From Begonia masoniana (taxonomy: Eukaryota; Streptophyta; Magnoliopsida; Cucurbitales; Begoniaceae), in NCBI GenBank assembly GCA_022432975.1, contig CM039508.1:18699330-18763329 (forward strand): a DNA stretch of 64,000 bases. The letters run 5' to 3'. The first letter of the stretch is position 1, and every line of letters begins with the position of its first letter. Under the pieces are notes generated by a model that saw only the letters and a program-made list of their open reading frames with translations, was not told the DNA's origin and made no database searches. This document shows positions 23,645-35,298 of the stretch, piece by piece. The translations under genes and the position numbers were made by a program.

Positions 23645-24294
23645 TGTAACACCCGAGTTTTTCGTGTTTCCGCTCCAAGGCTATTTTCGTAAATAAGTAA
23701 ATTAGGTCCGTTTTGCGGGCGGATAGTTTTATTAGGACCCTAGAAATTTATGGGGATTTGTAGAAGAATAAGTGAAATTTTAGAAACCCAAATCGAGAAG
23801 AGTAATGCTAGAGTTTCCGTTTTAGCCTTTTAGTATATTAATTCGTAAAAATAGTAAATCAAGTTCGTTTTACGAAAACAAAGTGTTATTAGGATCCTAA
23901 CGATTAATGTGAATTTGTGGAGATATACGGGATTTACGGGAGGGTAAAACGGTAAATGAGGATTAAGTAATAGTTAGTTTTATAGTTATTATTATTATTA
24001 TATCTTGTTTCTAATTCTACCGCTGAGACTATTTGGCGGGAAGATGTCTTCTGTTTCTGCTTCGTAACACCCGAGTTTTTCGTGTTTCCGCTCCAAGGCT
24101 ATTTTCGTAATAAGTAAATTAGGTCGTTTTGCGGGCGGGATAGTTTTATTAGGACCCTAGAAATTTATGGGGATTTGTTAGAAGAATAAGTGAATTTTAG
24201 AAACCCAAATCGAGAAGAGTAATGCTAGAGTTTCCGTTTTAGCCTTTTAGTATATAATTCGTTAAAAATAGTAAATCAAGTTCGTTTTACGAAA
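23581..24294 (+). repeat. Suspicious direct duplication at the E3 start
   Basis: 23581-23877 and 24001-24294 are near-identical, covering the E4 flank plus the first part of the E3 LTR. The two copies differ almost only by single-base or two-base insertions and deletions (for example CTGTAAC/CGTAAC, GGCGGAAG/GGCGGGAAG, AGGTCCG/AGGTCG). The second junction lies in an ATT microsatellite. This pattern looks like an assembly duplication from uncorrected long reads, not a biological repeat. Confidence 0.75.
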
Positions 24295-26702
24295 TTATTA
24301 TTATTATTATTATTATTGTTTTAAAAAAAATAAAACCAAAACGACAGAATGGCCGAAGCCATTCTGTCGTTCGACGCCGAGCTCCGCGAGCGAAGAACAG
24401 GGGAGAACGGCGACTCTCCTCCTCCGACGCCGGCGATTTCTCGCCGTTTTCAGACCAGACGACGGCGGCGCTTCCAGGGCAGTCATTTCCAACCGTCTTC
24501 GCGCGAAACCCGACCGGTATGGCTCGTTTTTCTCCTCCTTTCGGTTCGGTTTAGGGCTGTGCGTGACGAGCTCGATTGAGCTCCGATCACCAGTCGTTTT
24601 TGGTTGCTTTCAGCGTCAAATGGCCGAGCTTAACACCGGCTTTGGTTGCCTGGCCGTGTTGAGCTAAATGTGAGCGAAATTCAGTGAGGCCGAATTAGGG
24701 CTTAGGGTTTTCTTAATTGGAAACTTCGATTTTTGGTTAGATTATTCTAATTGAGGGTAGATGTGGTCGATTGGCGATGAAATAGGTGGAATTTGATGAA
24801 AAATTGAAAAAGTGAAATTTTGGGAAAAAGGGGCAGTTCGGGTTTTGCCCTTTTTGACCTAGTTCCGGTCATTTGTTTTAAAATTCCTTTTGGCAGATTA
24901 AAATAGGTTATTAGAGGAGTACGTGGCCGCTGGAATCGTTCGATTCCGATAACCGACGCGAAAGTTACGCGCGTTCGAAGTTTTAGGTCGGTTTTTACCG
25001 AACCCAAATTAGTGGCCCATTTAATTAGGTTTTAGTTGGATTTGACTAGAGACTTAGTTTAAGTTTAGAGTTCGTTTATTTAGGATCGGTTTTAATGCCT
25101 TAATTGTGAAATGCTTTAGGTGGAGACGACCTTTGGACGGTGCTCGGCTTACTACGGACGCCAGGTAAGTGGATGTTAGGCTTCCGGCCCTTAAGGCCCT
25201 ACATCGTGTCAACGTTAGGTTTTTCTGCTTTGATGATGATTTTCTGATTGTGGGGATTAATGAGTCGGGTAGCTTAGAATGTTAGTTGTTTGTGAAGTTC
25301 GTTAAGAATAGTATATGTCCATGTACGTAGTGAATTGTTTGATGATATGTTTTGATGATATGTCGTACATAGATTTCTCATGCATCATGTTTTAGAAAAA
25401 GTACGAAAATGTTTTAGCATATGATTTCATGATTTAAACGTAGAAACGACAACGATGTAAAACGAAAATGTAAAGTGTCTGAGGGAAGTGGTTCACCCCT
25501 CAGATGTAAATTGTGGAACGTCCAGAAAACGTATGATATCTGAGGGAAGTGGTTCACCCTTCAGGTAAAGATTTATATGTGGAACGTCTAGAGATGGAGA
25601 AACTAATCCGCCCTCCATTAGTAGAGGATTACATGTATGTACGATGGAAATGAAATGAATATGTATGATGAAACGAAATGAAATGAATATGTATGACGAA
25701 ACGAAACGAAATGAATATGAACGATGAAACGAAACGAAATGATTATGTACGATGAAACTGTAGAAACTGCATATGTTAAGTAAAATGTTTTAAATTCATA
25801 TAGTGCATCCTCTTACTAAGCATTAGGCTTACTGTTTATGTTGCATGATGTAGGTGACAGGTGTGAACTCGATGACAAAGAATAGGTGGTCGACGGATGA
25901 TGCTCGTGGCGACGGGGTGTGTTTTGGTTTGGCTAGATGATCCGATGGTGTGCCCCGAACTGTTTTGGTGGCGAATGGATGTGAGTTAGTTTTGTTGGTT
26001 AGAAAGATGATGGATTTTAGGGTGTATATTTAAGTTTAATATTCAGGAAATTTTATAGTGGATATAGGTTTGAAGTAGTACTATTTTGAATGATTTGTTA
26101 ATGTATGTCCTTGGTGATGTTTTAGGGAATTTAGTGCTTATTCTCGATGTATGTTTTGAGGATTTGATTTGGTTTTGTTTGTGAAAGCATCAAAGTGTTT
26201 AAGTATGTAGATTGAATGTTTTGATAGAAAGATGTATGAATAGTCGAGTTTTGATGTATATGTAGTGGTAGTAGATTGTTTAGAATGTAGAGTCTTAATT
26301 TTAGAAATATACTGGAACTGCTTGGGTTATTTTTAACAGGTAAGAATAAGCTCGATTTTTAGAGCGATCCATGCAGTTCGTTTTCTTGAATTTGTCTGAA
26401 ATTGTAGGTTATATTAGTGTCATGTTTTGATGATCGAGAAATGAGTGATTTTAAGGGATTTCAACAATCCGAGACTTCAATTTAATGGTTTAGAAGTCGA
26501 AACGTTATGAGTGATATAAAAAGAAAAATTTACGTGGTTACGAGAGTTTAAAGTTAAGGTTACGTTAGGGTTAGTTTGTTTAAGGATTTTGGGTTATGTT
26601 TAAAGTAAAAATGAAAAAGTTTATGCGATAAATACGAGGGCTTAGGTAATGATTATGTCACGGCAAGTCCGTAGCGGCCCTGATCGGGTTGGGGTCGTCA
26701 CA
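23645..26702 (+). mobile_element. E3: solo LTR related to the E2 LTR
   Basis: Starts TGTAACACCC and ends GGGGTCGTCACA, with exact flanking duplication GCTTC (23640-23644 and 26703-26707), inside the E4 5' LTR. No interior or second LTR, so it is a solo LTR from recombination between LTRs. From about 24800 on it is very close to E2, but its leader differs: a perfect hairpin ACGACAGAATGGC-cgaa-GCCATTCTGTCGT near 24333-24362, then a different GC-rich block. True length is probably shorter if the 24001-24294 duplication is an artefact. Confidence 0.92.
25165..25853 (+). other. Intron-like segment 2 of E3 with pairing ends
   Basis: Follows mini-exon 25120-25164 (45 nt). Donor GCCAG/GTAAGTGG. Arm CCTACATCGTG (25198-25208) pairs with CATGATGTAGG (25844-25854), where the single difference from exact complement gives a G-U pair. 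Hairpin TAAGC-ATTAG-GCTTA at 25817-25831; internal stem ATGGAG/CTCCAT at 25614-25638. Confidence 0.6.
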
Positions 26703-26707
26703 GCTTC

Positions 26708-27103
26708 TACCGCTGAGACTATTTAGCGGAAGATGTATTCTATTTCTGCTTCTACCGCTGAGACTATTTAGCAGAAGATGTCTTTTGTTTCTGCTTCTAC
26801 AGCTGAGACTATTTGGCAGAAGATGTGTTCAAATTTAAGACATTTAAATATTCAACACCTTTATGCCCTCGGTTCTTTTGGCCAATTGTTTCTATTATAT
26901 TAATTGTTATATAAGAATTGTTTTAGTGTTTTGTTTTAACCATATTTTACACAAATGATTTTCTGCTGTAAGTTTTAAATTTTTTTAAAATAAATGTCGA
27001 ATTTTGACCGTTGAGGGAAGTTTTAAAATCTTCCCAGATTGTCTTAGTTCTGTTCAGCGTTATGAGTAGCAAACCGGGTAAAAGATTAATTCGGGGCGTT
27101 ACA
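26708..27103 (+). repeat. E4 5' LTR, second part
   Basis: Continues the roughly 54-bp repeats (TACCGCTGAGACTATTTAGCGG, a small inverted repeat CCGCT/AGCGG) through about 26826, then the LTR 3' end ATTCGGGGCGTTACA. The same ending, GGGGCGTTACA, closes the LTR at 61659-63771. Confidence 0.88.
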
Positions 27104-27106
27104 GCT

Positions 27107-27117
27107 TGGTATCAAAG
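27107..27117 (+). other. E4 primer-binding site
   Basis: TGGTATCAAAG begins 4 bases after the LTR end. It is the initiator Met tRNA type site. Confidence 0.82.
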
Positions 27118-27258
27118 ACATTTAGTTAAACCGTTCAAAAGATTACTCATCAGTGCCGATCGTCGCATGGGAGTACTCCAACAACTGTAAGTGTTTATGT
27201 TAATCTTAGTTGCTAGATATTTATGAGAGTAATTAACCTTGTCCAGGAATATAGCAAA

Positions 27259-28040
27259 ATGACTAGACGACCAGGAAGACCAAGAGTATCGAGAGAGATG
27301 CCAAATTTGAGAAGTGAGGAGGATCCTAGTGTGATTAGGGAGCTGACAGCTTTTGTACGTCAGCAGTCTGAACAATTGGGATTGCTTCTGAACCAAGATG
27401 TGCAAGGGAGTGCCAACTCGTGTTCCACAATGAGCAATTGGGAGACAGATTCCAGAGATTACAACCGCCCACGTTTGATGGACAGTCATCCAATCCGGTT
27501 GTTGGTGAGGGATGGCTTAGGAAGATTGAGAGTATGTTCAGATGTGCCAACATTGGAGAAGGAGACAAAGTCACTTTGGCAACGTTCCATTTGGCTGGGG
27601 ATACTCAACTTTGGTGGGAAACCATGGAGACCACCATTGATATTCTGGCAATGTCTTGGTCACAATTCAAGGAAACCTTCTATGAGAAATACTTTAATAG
27701 CACCATCCAGACTGCGAAGAAGGTGGAATTCTTGAACTTGAAGCAGACGGGGTCCGTGTCTGAGTACAATAGATAGTTTGAGTCCCTGTTCAGGTTTGCT
27801 GGACATCTTGTTCACAGGAATGAGGATAATGTATTCCAATTTGTGCATGGACTGAAGCCAAAGATCTACAGAGGAGTCAAGTTTTCGGGTATTAAATGTT
27901 TGTCTTACAGTGAAATTGTGTCCACGACATTGGAAGTTGAAGAAGCAGAAATGAAGTGTACTGGAGCAAGAGAAGCCCCACGAAAGTTTATTCAGCCACA
28001 CTAAAAGAGTGGGATAAAGAGGCTTAGTGAAGGCCAGGGT
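27259..28040 (+). pseudogene. E4 gag, N-terminal part (broken)
   Basis: ATG at 27259 follows AGGAATATAGCAAA. The first about 70 codons (arginine/proline-rich start, then SEQLGLLLN) are in one frame. The capsid block (PPTFDGQ, W-LRKIE, TFHLAGDTQLWWE, FYEKYFN) continues in another, so a frameshift lies near 27430-27480. Stops at 27774-27776 (TAG) and about 28002 (TAA) follow. Capsid forms the virus-like particle that packages element RNA in the cytoplasm. The remainder of gag is displaced beyond the solo LTR E28, resuming at 30161. Confidence 0.85.
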
Positions 28041-28206
28041 AGTCATGTAACACCTGACAATTTCGGCCATGTGATTTTCTTAACTGATTTATCTGCAACA
28101 TTTTATCGACCTTTTTGCTTTTAAATTAATGTCTGATTTATTGAATTTCAAGTAGTGTGAAACTAGGTTGGGTGGCACAATTGTAATTAAGATGGATTTT
28201 AATTAG

Positions 28207-28214
28207 TATAAATA
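28207..28214 (+). promoter_or_regulatory. TATA box of E28
   Basis: TATAAATA followed by GG is a near-ideal plant TATA box about 160 bp inside the LTR. A transcript starting about 30 bp downstream would carry the CT tract near its 5' end. Confidence 0.6.
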
Positions 28215-28279
28215 GGATATGGAAATCCTTAAACCTCATTAAAACCCCACTGTAGCCGACATTACCTCTCTCGGCGATT

Positions 28280-28285
<6 letters not shown>

Positions 28286-28365
<80 letters not shown>
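28286..28365 (+). repeat. CT microsatellite
   Basis: About 38-40 uninterrupted CT units in the E28 leader. On the minus strand it creates an arginine-glutamate frame, which is not a gene. CT-rich leaders are common near plant transcription starts. Confidence 0.95.
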
Positions 28366-28366
<1 letters not shown>

Positions 28367-28755
28367 CCAGCAACTCCTCCATCAACGATCGATTCTTCAG
28401 TCTTCACCCCGACAATCCACGTTCTAGGTAAGACTTAGACAATGTAGTTGCTGGTTAGTTATTTAGAGCTCTGTTTTCAGCTAAGACTCGTAGTTTCGGA
28501 TTCATCATTGGCCAAGTAATAGTAGTGGCATTTGTAATCTGTGGTTAGTTACTAGGTTGAATCCGGTTATTTTTAGGTTCTGTAAGTTAATCTGCGCACA
28601 CTAGGTGCTCGACTAAGAAGATTTAGAAATATATGTGTTAGATTCTATGATGACTTTTGGTTAAAACTTTTAGGAGTTTGTTTAACACTGTAATGTGAAT
28701 TGTTTTTAGGTGAAGAAGTCTGAAGAGAAGTGTTCAAGTTTGCTAAGGAAACCAG

Positions 28756-29340
28756 GTAAATGAGTGGGTAGGATTCCCGGCCTTTAGAGCCCTACATCAC
28801 GAGGGTACTAAGTTAAAGTTGATTATGATGTCCGAAAGTTGTTTGTGATATTGTCTGTATGGTTATGATATGTGAGTTAGCAACATGATTTATTGTTGAA
28901 TGATTGATCTGTCCTTCTAGTCCGATGAAATAAGTGTATTCATACTCATGCTTCATGATTGTTTCCTTTTCAAGCATATGAAAATGTTTTAAGTGCATGT
29001 TTTTTCTTCACGATCAAAATATGAACATGAAACTTATGTAACAAGGATTAAGAGAGGGTTGGGGGCGGTTTGGCGTATGTCACTGTCTAAAAGGAGGACC
29101 ATGAATACAGTCCGCAAGGGACTATGTACACTTTCACTGTCAACCCCATTTTCGGCACAAATCCTCCCTTAATCCACACGATGTAAACGATGAACAAGAA
29201 CATGATTCAAGAATATGAACAAGAATGTGACAAGGAATGATTATGATAATGTCTTCTTTTCAACTGTGCATTCATGCATACATGTTAGCATTCCACTCCT
29301 TACTAAGCATTAGACTTATAGTTTAAACTTCATGATGTAG
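28756..29340 (+). other. Intron-like segment 2 of E28 with pairing ends
   Basis: Donor ACCAG/GTAAATG. GGCCTTTAGAGCC is followed by arm CCTACATCAC (28791-28800), pairing with TGATGTAGG (29333-29341) over 9 bases. Internal stem GGATTAAG...CTTAATCC; hairpin TAAG(C)-ATTAG-(A)CTTA at 29304-29318 with its closing pair lost. Acceptor CATGATGTAG ends at 29340. Confidence 0.6.
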
Positions 29341-30160
29341 GTGACGAGTTATCAGGTGAGGATTTCAAATCCAATGAAGATGTCTAGGACTGGTTGCTGG
29401 ATGGTGCTCAGGGTGACAGTTTGTAGCTGGAAAGGCGATTTCAACCCCTGGTTACTACTTTTATGATGTTAGTAAGAATTATGAGTACTGAAGTCTAAAT
29501 AGGATGAATTTTCTTAAAACGATGGATATTAGAATTTGTCTGACTGAAATCGTGAGTTTGAGAATGATCATGAAATGATAGGAAGGTCTGTTTTATTTAA
29601 GTTTTCCTGCTACACGTATTTTGGATGAGTCTTTGGATTATATTGTGCAAGTTTACGTCAGACATGTTAAAGCCTGTAAAAGTCAGGATGTCTTCTATCA
29701 GTAGATGTTGCTTATTACTTTCGGTAGCTCACCGGTAGAAGTCTTCTATCGGAAGAAATCTAAATGAGTCATGTGGGATACACATGTCAATCGAAAGATG
29801 TAGATTTTTCACTATCGGTAGAAATGAGTATAATGTCTTGTCGTGTTATGATCAGTAGATGTTTTCTATTTCTATCGGTGGATGTTGTTTATTTCTATCG
29901 GGTAATGTTTAATGAGTCAAGTGGGTTGCACGTGACAATCGATAGATGTCCTTTGATTTTCAATTCCCTCAGTTAAAAGTCTTAACGTTTTGTCTATTCA
30001 TAAATGTTGTTTACATATTAAGTTTTCCGTTGTATAATCGAGGATTATAGATAGAATTTTCATTATTGAGAGAAATTTTAAAATTTTCCGTAAATTTCTT
30101 AGTCCAGTCCTATGTCATGGGTAACAATCGGGTTTAGGAGACTCGGGTTGTTACAAGTCA

Positions 30161-33100
30161 GGGAGCATGAAAGAAAACACAGAATGCTAGGAAGTTTCCC
30201 CAATGCCCGATATGTTTGAAGAATCACCCGGAAGAGTGCAGATTTGGGTCGGGAAAGTGTTTCAACTGTGAAGAAGTTGGACACACGTTCAGGGATTGCC
30301 CGAAGCCCAGAGTCATCCGATGCTACAACTATAATAAGGTTGGTCATGTTAACAGGGACTGTCCAGCTTTTAAGAGTAGCCCTGCTAAGATAAAGCCGAG
30401 AATATTCTCCATGATGGAGTCGGGTGATGATGATCAGCCCGCGGTAGTGTCAGGTACTATATTGATTAACTATATGCATGCTTTCACTTTAATAGATTCT
30501 GGTGCAACACATTCTTTTATAGCGTCTGCACTTACTGTTAAGTTAGATGTACAGCCTACGCCAACTGAACATGTATTTAATGTCACGTTACCCTCTGGAG
30601 AATGCATGCACTCTAGCCGAGTAATGCTTAATAGTGTAGTATCAGTGGGAAGCGTGAATCTGCCTGCTGATCTCATTATCATGGGGATAATGGAATTTGA
30701 TATAATCCTAGGAATTGACTGGTTGTTTAAGCATTATGCCACAATCGATTGTAGGACTGGAATAGTTAATTTTCAACCCCCTGGTGGTTTGAAACATACC
30801 TTCCAAGCTTCGAAGAAGTGTAAGGAAATGTCTGTTATTGCCCCTATCGATGCTAGACCTTCTCCATACGGGGAGTATTTATGCTTTTTGGCCAGTGCTA
30901 TAAACACACAGGTTGTAGGAAAATCGAGTCCTCGAAATGTCTTAGTTGTCCAAGACTTCCCAGAAGTATTTCTAGATGACCTTCCTGGCTTGCCGCCAGA
31001 TAGAGAAATCGAGTTTGTTGTAGATGTTTACCCAGACGCGGAGCCTGTATCTAAGAATCGTTACAGATTAGCACCAACAGAGCTTAGGGAGTTAAAGAAA
31101 CAGTTGGAAGAACTGTTAGAAAAAGGATTCATACGCCCGAGTTATTCACCGTGGGGTGCACCTGTTCTTTTTGTTAAGAAGAAGGATGGATCATTGCATA
31201 TGTGTGTTGATTATCGAGAATTGAACAAATTAACTATCAAGAACAAGTATCCATTACCAAGGATTGATGATCTATTCGACCAACTAAATGGTGCGCAAGT
31301 CTTTTCTAAAATTGACCTTAGGTCCGATTACTTCCAATTGAAAGTCAAATCTGAAGATATCCCTAAGACAACCTTTCGCACAAGGTATGGACATTATGAG
31401 TTTTTGGTTATGTCTTTTGGATTAACAAACGCACCAGCAGCTTTCATGGATCTCATGAATAGAGTGTTTCACAAGTATCTAGATAAATTTGTCATAGTGT
31501 TTATTGATGATATTTTAATCTATTCACGTACTAAGGATGAGCATGCAAAACACTTGAACTTGATATTAGGAGTACTTAAGCAGCACCAACTTTATGCCAA
31601 GTTTTCCAAGTGTGAGTTTTGGCTGGACCAAGTTCACTTTTTGGGTCACGTTATCTCGGGAGATGAGATATCTGTCGATCCAGCCAAGGTTCAAGCAGTA
31701 AAGGAGTAGCCCCAACCGATGAGTGCTTCAGATATTTGGAGTTTCCTTGGATTAGCAGGATATTACAGGAAATTTATTGAAGGGTTCTCGAAGATTGTCA
31801 CACCCCATACTCGGTTAACAAGGAAAAACATGAAGTACATATGGACTGATGAATGTGAGTTTAGTTTTCAAACCTTGAAACAGAGAGAAACAGAGACTGA
31901 CCAATGCCCCAATACTAACACTCCCTGTTGAGAATGGAAATTTTAGCATTTATTGTGATGCTTCCAAAGTTGGACTTGACTGTGTCTTGATGCAAGATGA
32001 AAAAGGTAATAGCTTATGCTTCTAGACAGCTGAAAACACATGAGAAGAATTATCCTACACATGATTTAGAACTAGCTGCGGTAGTTTTTACGTTGAAGAT
32101 TTGGAGGCATTACTTGTATGGACAATCTTGTGAAATATTCTCAGATCATAGAAGTCTGAAATATATTTTCACACAGAAAGAGCTAAACATGAGACAACGA
32201 CGATGGTTAAAGTTTGTCAAGGATTACGATTTTGAGATCAAATACCAGCCGGGCAAGACAAATGTAGTGGCTGATGCATTGAGTAGAGTGACAACATCAG
32301 CCTCGACAATGATTCTTGACATACCGTTAGCCTTAGAGACAGAATTCTAAAGATTTAACCTGGAAGCTGTGTCAAACGTGTCAGCCATGCTTTCTACCAT
32401 ATCCTTGAGGCCTACTATTTTGGAGAGAATAAAGGAAGTTCAGGTGAATGATGCTGAATGCAATAAGTACAAGTTAAGCATGGATTCTTCTGATAAATCA
32501 GATTTAAACTATTCTATTGATGGAATTCTCAAGTTTCGGAATAGATGGTTTGTTCCGACAAATGAAGATCTTCGAAATGAGATCCTTTCGGAGGCTCATT
32601 CTTCTAGATTATCTGTTCATCCTGGAAGTACAAAAATGTACAGAGACCTTAAACAATATTATTGGTGGCCAAATATGAAAAGAAGTGTGGCGGAGTACAT
32701 TGGATCGTGTTTGATTTGCCAACAGATTAAAGCTGAATATCAGAGACCTGTAGAAATATTACAACCCTTACCAGTTCCCGAATAGAAATGGAAACAAATA
32801 ACGATGGACTTTGTTGTGGGATTGCCTAGAACAGCAAGGGGACATGATGCAATTTGGGTGATAGTTGATCGTCTAACCAAATCTGCCCATTTCCTACCCA
32901 TAAAGATGACATACTCGATGGATAAACTCGCTGAATTGTATGTGCATGAGATTGTTAGATTGCATGGTGTTCCAATCACTATAATTTCAGACCGAGATTC
33001 TAGATTTACATCTAAGTTTTGGAAGAGTTTACATAAGGCTATGGGTACACAGCTCAACTTTAGTACAGCTTTTCATCCTCAAACAGATGGACAATCCGAG

Positions 33101-33847
33101 AGGACTATTCAAACATTGGAGGATATGCTTCGTGCATGTGTATTAGAATTTCAGGGTTCTTGGAGTAAGTATTTATCATTGGTGGAGTTTTTTTATAACA
33201 ACAGTTTTCAGGCAACAATAAGCATGGCACCATACGAGGCATTATATAGACGAAGGTGCAGATCTCCATTGTACTGGGATGAAGTTGGAGAAGCACGATT
33301 GATTGGTCCTGACATTGTGCAACAGACAGTGGAGAAGATTGCTCTTATCCGACAGCGGATCTTGTCAGCTCAAAGCCGGCAGAAATCCTATGCCGATAGA
33401 AGACGTAGAGAATTAGAGTTTGAAGTTGGTGATGAAGTGTATCTTAAAGTTTCACCGTTCAAAGGAGTTGTAAGGTTTAGGAAGAGAGGTAAGTTGAATC
33501 CCAGATACATCAGACCGTTCTCAATCTTGAAGAGGATTGGGAAGACAGCTTATCAATTACAGTTACCAGTCTCTATGGAGGGAATTTACAATGTGTTCCA
33601 TGTTTCTATGCTGAAGAAATGTATGTGGAATCCAACTCAGGTTGTGGAACAGCAGAACATTGAAGTTCATCCTACCCTTACCTATGAAGAGAAACTAGTG
33701 GAAATTCTGGACTATGCAACAAAAGTGCTACGTAACAAGGAAGTTCAGCTAGTGAAGGTGTTATGGTGTAATCAGAATATAGAGGAGGCAATTTGGGAAA
33801 GCCAGCAAGACATGATGAGCCGATATCCTAAGTTGTTTAAGCACTGA
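30161..33847 (+). pseudogene. E4 gag C-terminus and pol polyprotein (PR-RT-RNase H-INT-chromodomain)
   Basis: From about 30216: two zinc knuckles ([28 protein letters not shown], in which the second Cys is Tyr), aspartic protease ([10 protein letters not shown]), reverse transcriptase ([22 protein letters not shown] catalytic aspartates), RNase H ([14 protein letters not shown]), integrase HHCC finger (H..H..CLICQQIK) and DDE core ([15 protein letters not shown]; an E in [10 protein letters not shown]), then a short chromodomain-like end ([14 protein letters not shown]) with stop at 33845-33847. These convert element RNA to DNA and insert it. In-frame stops lie at 31707 (TAG), 32348 (TAA) and 32783 (TAG), with frameshifts in 31890-31990. 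All three stops could come from C-to-T or G-to-A changes. Confidence 0.95.
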
Positions 33848-33869
33848 ATTTTGAGGACAAAATTCTTTT

Positions 33870-33882
33870 AAGGAAGGTAGAT
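33870..33882 (+). other. E4 polypurine tract
   Basis: AAGGAAGGTAGAT lies between the end of pol and the TGTAGCAACC start of the 3' LTR, preceded by the conserved GAGGACAAAATTC. Confidence 0.75.
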
Positions 33883-33996
33883 TGTAGCAACCGGTACGTG
33901 GTATTTATTTTAAAGAATTAAGTGATTTTGATTGGTTGCTTAAATAGGTTAAAGTTTGTTAGTCAAGGGCATAAGTGTAATTTGTGAAGCATGTGA

Positions 33997-34003
33997 TATA
34001 AAT
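33997..34003 (+). promoter_or_regulatory. TATA box of the E4 LTR
   Basis: TATAAAT in GTGATATAAATGGAG, about 110 bp into the LTR and about 100 bp before the leader donor site. Confidence 0.5.
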
Positions 34004-34397
34004 GGAGGGTTTAGTGAAGGATAGCCGCCACTATTTCATCATTTTCCTCTTTCAGCTCAGCCGACTCCTCTAGCGATTTTTCTCTCCGAATCTTCTTCAA
34101 CTTAGGTGAGTTCTTCCCTGATTTCTTCTTGCTGATGATTTAGGATGCATATAGGATATACATTCGATGATTGGTTTACAGTAGAACGAGTGTTTTATGT
34201 ATGCTGTGAGTGAGAGCTGAGTTCGGGTTTTGTGATGAATCGGAAATGCTCGAGGAACAGAGCTTCCAACTAGTTTCCTTAGATTTCTGGATAATTTAGA
34301 ATGAAGTTTAGCAAAGATCTAACTAATACTCTGTCTACGGTTTTAGGTTTGAGAAAAACCCGAAGTAGTTTGTAACCAAGCTGTTCCAGAAAGCCAG

Positions 34398-34881
34398 GTA
34401 AGTGAAGTATGTGTGTGCCTTCGGGACTACATCACAAAATAGTAGGTTTATGCATGTTTGAATGTTTTCAGTATGTCATGCATCATGTTTTGAAAGAATA
34501 CGAAAATAAATTTATATGTAAGGGCATGGTAAGGCAAGAACAAAATTTGTATCAGATTAGCTATTAAAGGAACTAATCCGCCCCTTAATAAGTAAGAGGT
34601 TGTATGACTTTGGGAAAATTGATCTACCTCTCATCGAATAGAGGGATCAGATCAGCTATTAAGGGAACTAATCCGCCCCTTAATCGAGTAAGAGGATGTA
34701 TGACTTTGGGAAAACTGATCCACTTCCCATCGAACAGAGAGATCAGATCAGAGAACGAACACAAATGTAACTAAGATGTGAAAGTAGAAACTGCATGATT
34801 AGGATTTATGAATTTAGCATTTCATTTCATATTTGCTCTACTTATTTAGCATTAGGCTAATAGATGAGTTTTGTGATGTAG
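34398..34881 (+). other. Intron-like segment 2 of the E4 3' LTR with pairing ends
   Basis: Donor GCCAG/GTAAGTG. Arm CTACATCACAAAA (34427-34439) is the exact reverse complement of TTTTGTGATGTAG (34869-34881), and the last AG of that arm is the predicted acceptor. Hairpin TTAGC-ATTAG-GCTAA at 34846-34860; stem TTAAGGG/CCCTTAA at 34659-34683 in a tandemly doubled unit. Confidence 0.65.
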
Positions 34882-35298
34882 GTGCTAAGGTTTCAACAGG
34901 TGATTTCTCTGAGTTTACAGAAGGATAGGTGAAGTTGATGTGTCGCGGTTTGGTGCACTGATGAGACAGTTTAACTAATGTCAGTATGAGAAGTCTAAAT
35001 GGATAGATGTTTTGTCGAAGTGTGCTGAGAATTTTTATGACAGTGGTTGTTTTAATATTTCTGTTACGTTTTTCTTTAGTTACTCTGATAGTGATACATT
35101 GTTGATTTTAACTGTGGTTCTTACTGGAATCCGAGCATTTCATGGAGTCAAGTTGTTTTGAATAATTACAGTAAAATTTATAAGTTCTTTTAATAGTCAG
35201 AGTTATTCATTTGTTTAGAGTGTAATGGTCAATGTGTTGTGATGTTGTCGTTCGGCAGATGTGATCGGCAGAGGTGATCGGTGGATGTTCAAAATCGG

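Larger units (their letters stand above)
28046..30155 (+). mobile_element. E28: solo LTR inserted in E4 gag
   Basis: Starts TGTAACACCTGAC and ends GGGTTGTTACA. Flanked by exact 5-bp duplications AGTCA (28041-28045 and 30156-30160), and gag reading resumes after it. Contains a TATA box, a long CT microsatellite, the leader donor CTAG/GTAAGAC, a 46-nt mini-exon 28710-28755 and the second intron-like segment. Near its 3' end (29690-29960) are degenerate TCTATCGGTAGATG-type repeats. No interior or second LTR. Confidence 0.95.
22734..35298 (+). mobile_element. E4: degenerate Ty3/gypsy chromovirus with both LTRs truncated
   Basis: A truncated 5' LTR (22734-27103, split by E3), primer site, gag-pol and 3' LTR (33883-35298) form one element. 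The 5' LTR lacks its first part: homology to the 3' LTR begins near GTTTTGAAAGAATACG. The 3' LTR breaks off near 35298 and runs into an unrelated integrase fragment. Domain order gag, PR, RT, RNase H, INT with a short chromodomain-like C-terminus places it among plant chromoviruses (Tekay/Del-like). It is inactive through stops and frameshifts. Confidence 0.85.
33883..35298 (+). repeat. E4 3' LTR, truncated
   Basis: Starts TGTAGCAACC. Holds TATA-like TATAAAT (33997-34003), leader donor CTTAG/GTGAGT (34105), first intron-like segment 34106-34346, a 51-nt mini-exon 34347-34397 and the second intron-like segment. Sequence collinear with the 5' LTR stops near 35298, where an unrelated chromovirus integrase fragment begins, so the last several hundred bases are missing. 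Confidence 0.88.

Noticed and set aside
28138..28407. 89-codon frame with long Arg-Glu repeat
   Set aside because: Translation of the CT microsatellite.
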